This document shows, one piece after another, positions 63,997 through 64,000 of a stretch of DNA of 64,000 nucleotides. A model generated the notes under the pieces. That model saw only the letters and a program-made list of their open reading frames with translations. It had not been told where the DNA came from and ran no database searches. The stretch is from an uncultured Aquimarina sp. (GTDB lineage Bacteria; Bacteroidota; Bacteroidia; Flavobacteriales; Flavobacteriaceae), in the NCBI RefSeq assembly GCF_947492965.1, contig NZ_CANLOZ010000005.1, positions 310,001-374,000 on the forward strand. Reading direction: 5' to 3'. Position 1 is the first letter of the stretch, and each line of letters begins with the position of its first letter. The position numbers and the translations under genes are program-made.

Positions 63997-64000
63997 AAAT

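Overview
ORGANISM. The window is AT-rich DNA from a member of the Bacteroidota, most likely a marine Flavobacteriaceae (an Aquimarina-like genus would fit, but that is a guess). Reasons: type IX secretion sorting domains of both type A and type B, DUF5606, DUF6090, GLPGLI-like and YwqK-type proteins, lipoproteins starting MKK...SC, the pyrG-yidC and ruvX-def-DUF5606 gene orders, and TAnnTTTG-type -7 promoter elements. I found no rRNA, tRNA, CRISPR array, transposase or phage genes. LAYOUT. 0-45 kb is ordinary chromosome: a GT1 glycosyltransferase end; a minus-strand block of nitronate monooxygenase-like flavoprotein, secreted subtilisin, mnmA and a YwqK protein; a fasciclin lipoprotein; pyrG-yidC; ruvX-def-DUF5606; dapD; a glycan locus (14-21 kb: GT9, GT2 x3, a Kdo-kinase-like protein, a methyltransferase, GT-B enzymes); tsaC/sua5, cca and ctaA (22-26 kb); a four-helix-bundle gene framed by 8-bp-periodic inverted arrays (26.1-26.6 kb); a tail-fibre-like secreted protein followed by a 7-bp-periodic inverted array (28.6-30.3 kb); an ABC exporter, a giant T9SS type B protein and uvrB (31-39 kb); an ECF sigma operon (39-40.6 kb); and membrane, LytTR, hydrolase and DUF418 genes (40.8-45.2 kb). 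THE EXCEPTIONAL PART. From about 45.37 kb to at least 63.2 kb every gene lies on the plus strand. Most are small and unrelated to each other (membrane proteins, lipoproteins, GNAT, HEAT, DUF4274, DnaJ-type zinc finger, CPBP-like, lipocalin-like, SRPBCC, DUF6090, an HExxH lipoprotein). Almost every gene or gene group is followed by an imperfect inverted repeat that starts ...AAC and ends GTT..., the layout of integron attC sites. For many units the first 6-10 bases after one GTT are the reverse complement of the last bases before AAC at that same unit's own 3' end (8/8, 10/10, 9/9 and 8/8 exact in four units). That unit-specific match is the signature of integron gene cassettes, so I read the region as a roughly 18 kb, about 20-cassette array of integron type. 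No integrase is visible in the window, so within these limits it is a cluster of attC sites lacking an integrase, and it runs off the right-hand end. One cassette carries a three-gene regulatory module: an ECF sigma factor and two SRPBCC proteins, each preceded by the same TGTAAC-to-TGTATC promoter with identical 20-bp spacing, which suggests a self-activating sigma factor that travels with its own regulon. HOW IT FITS TOGETHER. The left 45 kb supplies housekeeping functions (tRNA modification and maturation, CTP, lysine/peptidoglycan precursor, membrane insertion, excision repair) and envelope glycan assembly. The right part looks like an accessory gene reservoir, mainly of envelope-associated and small sensory or enzymatic proteins.
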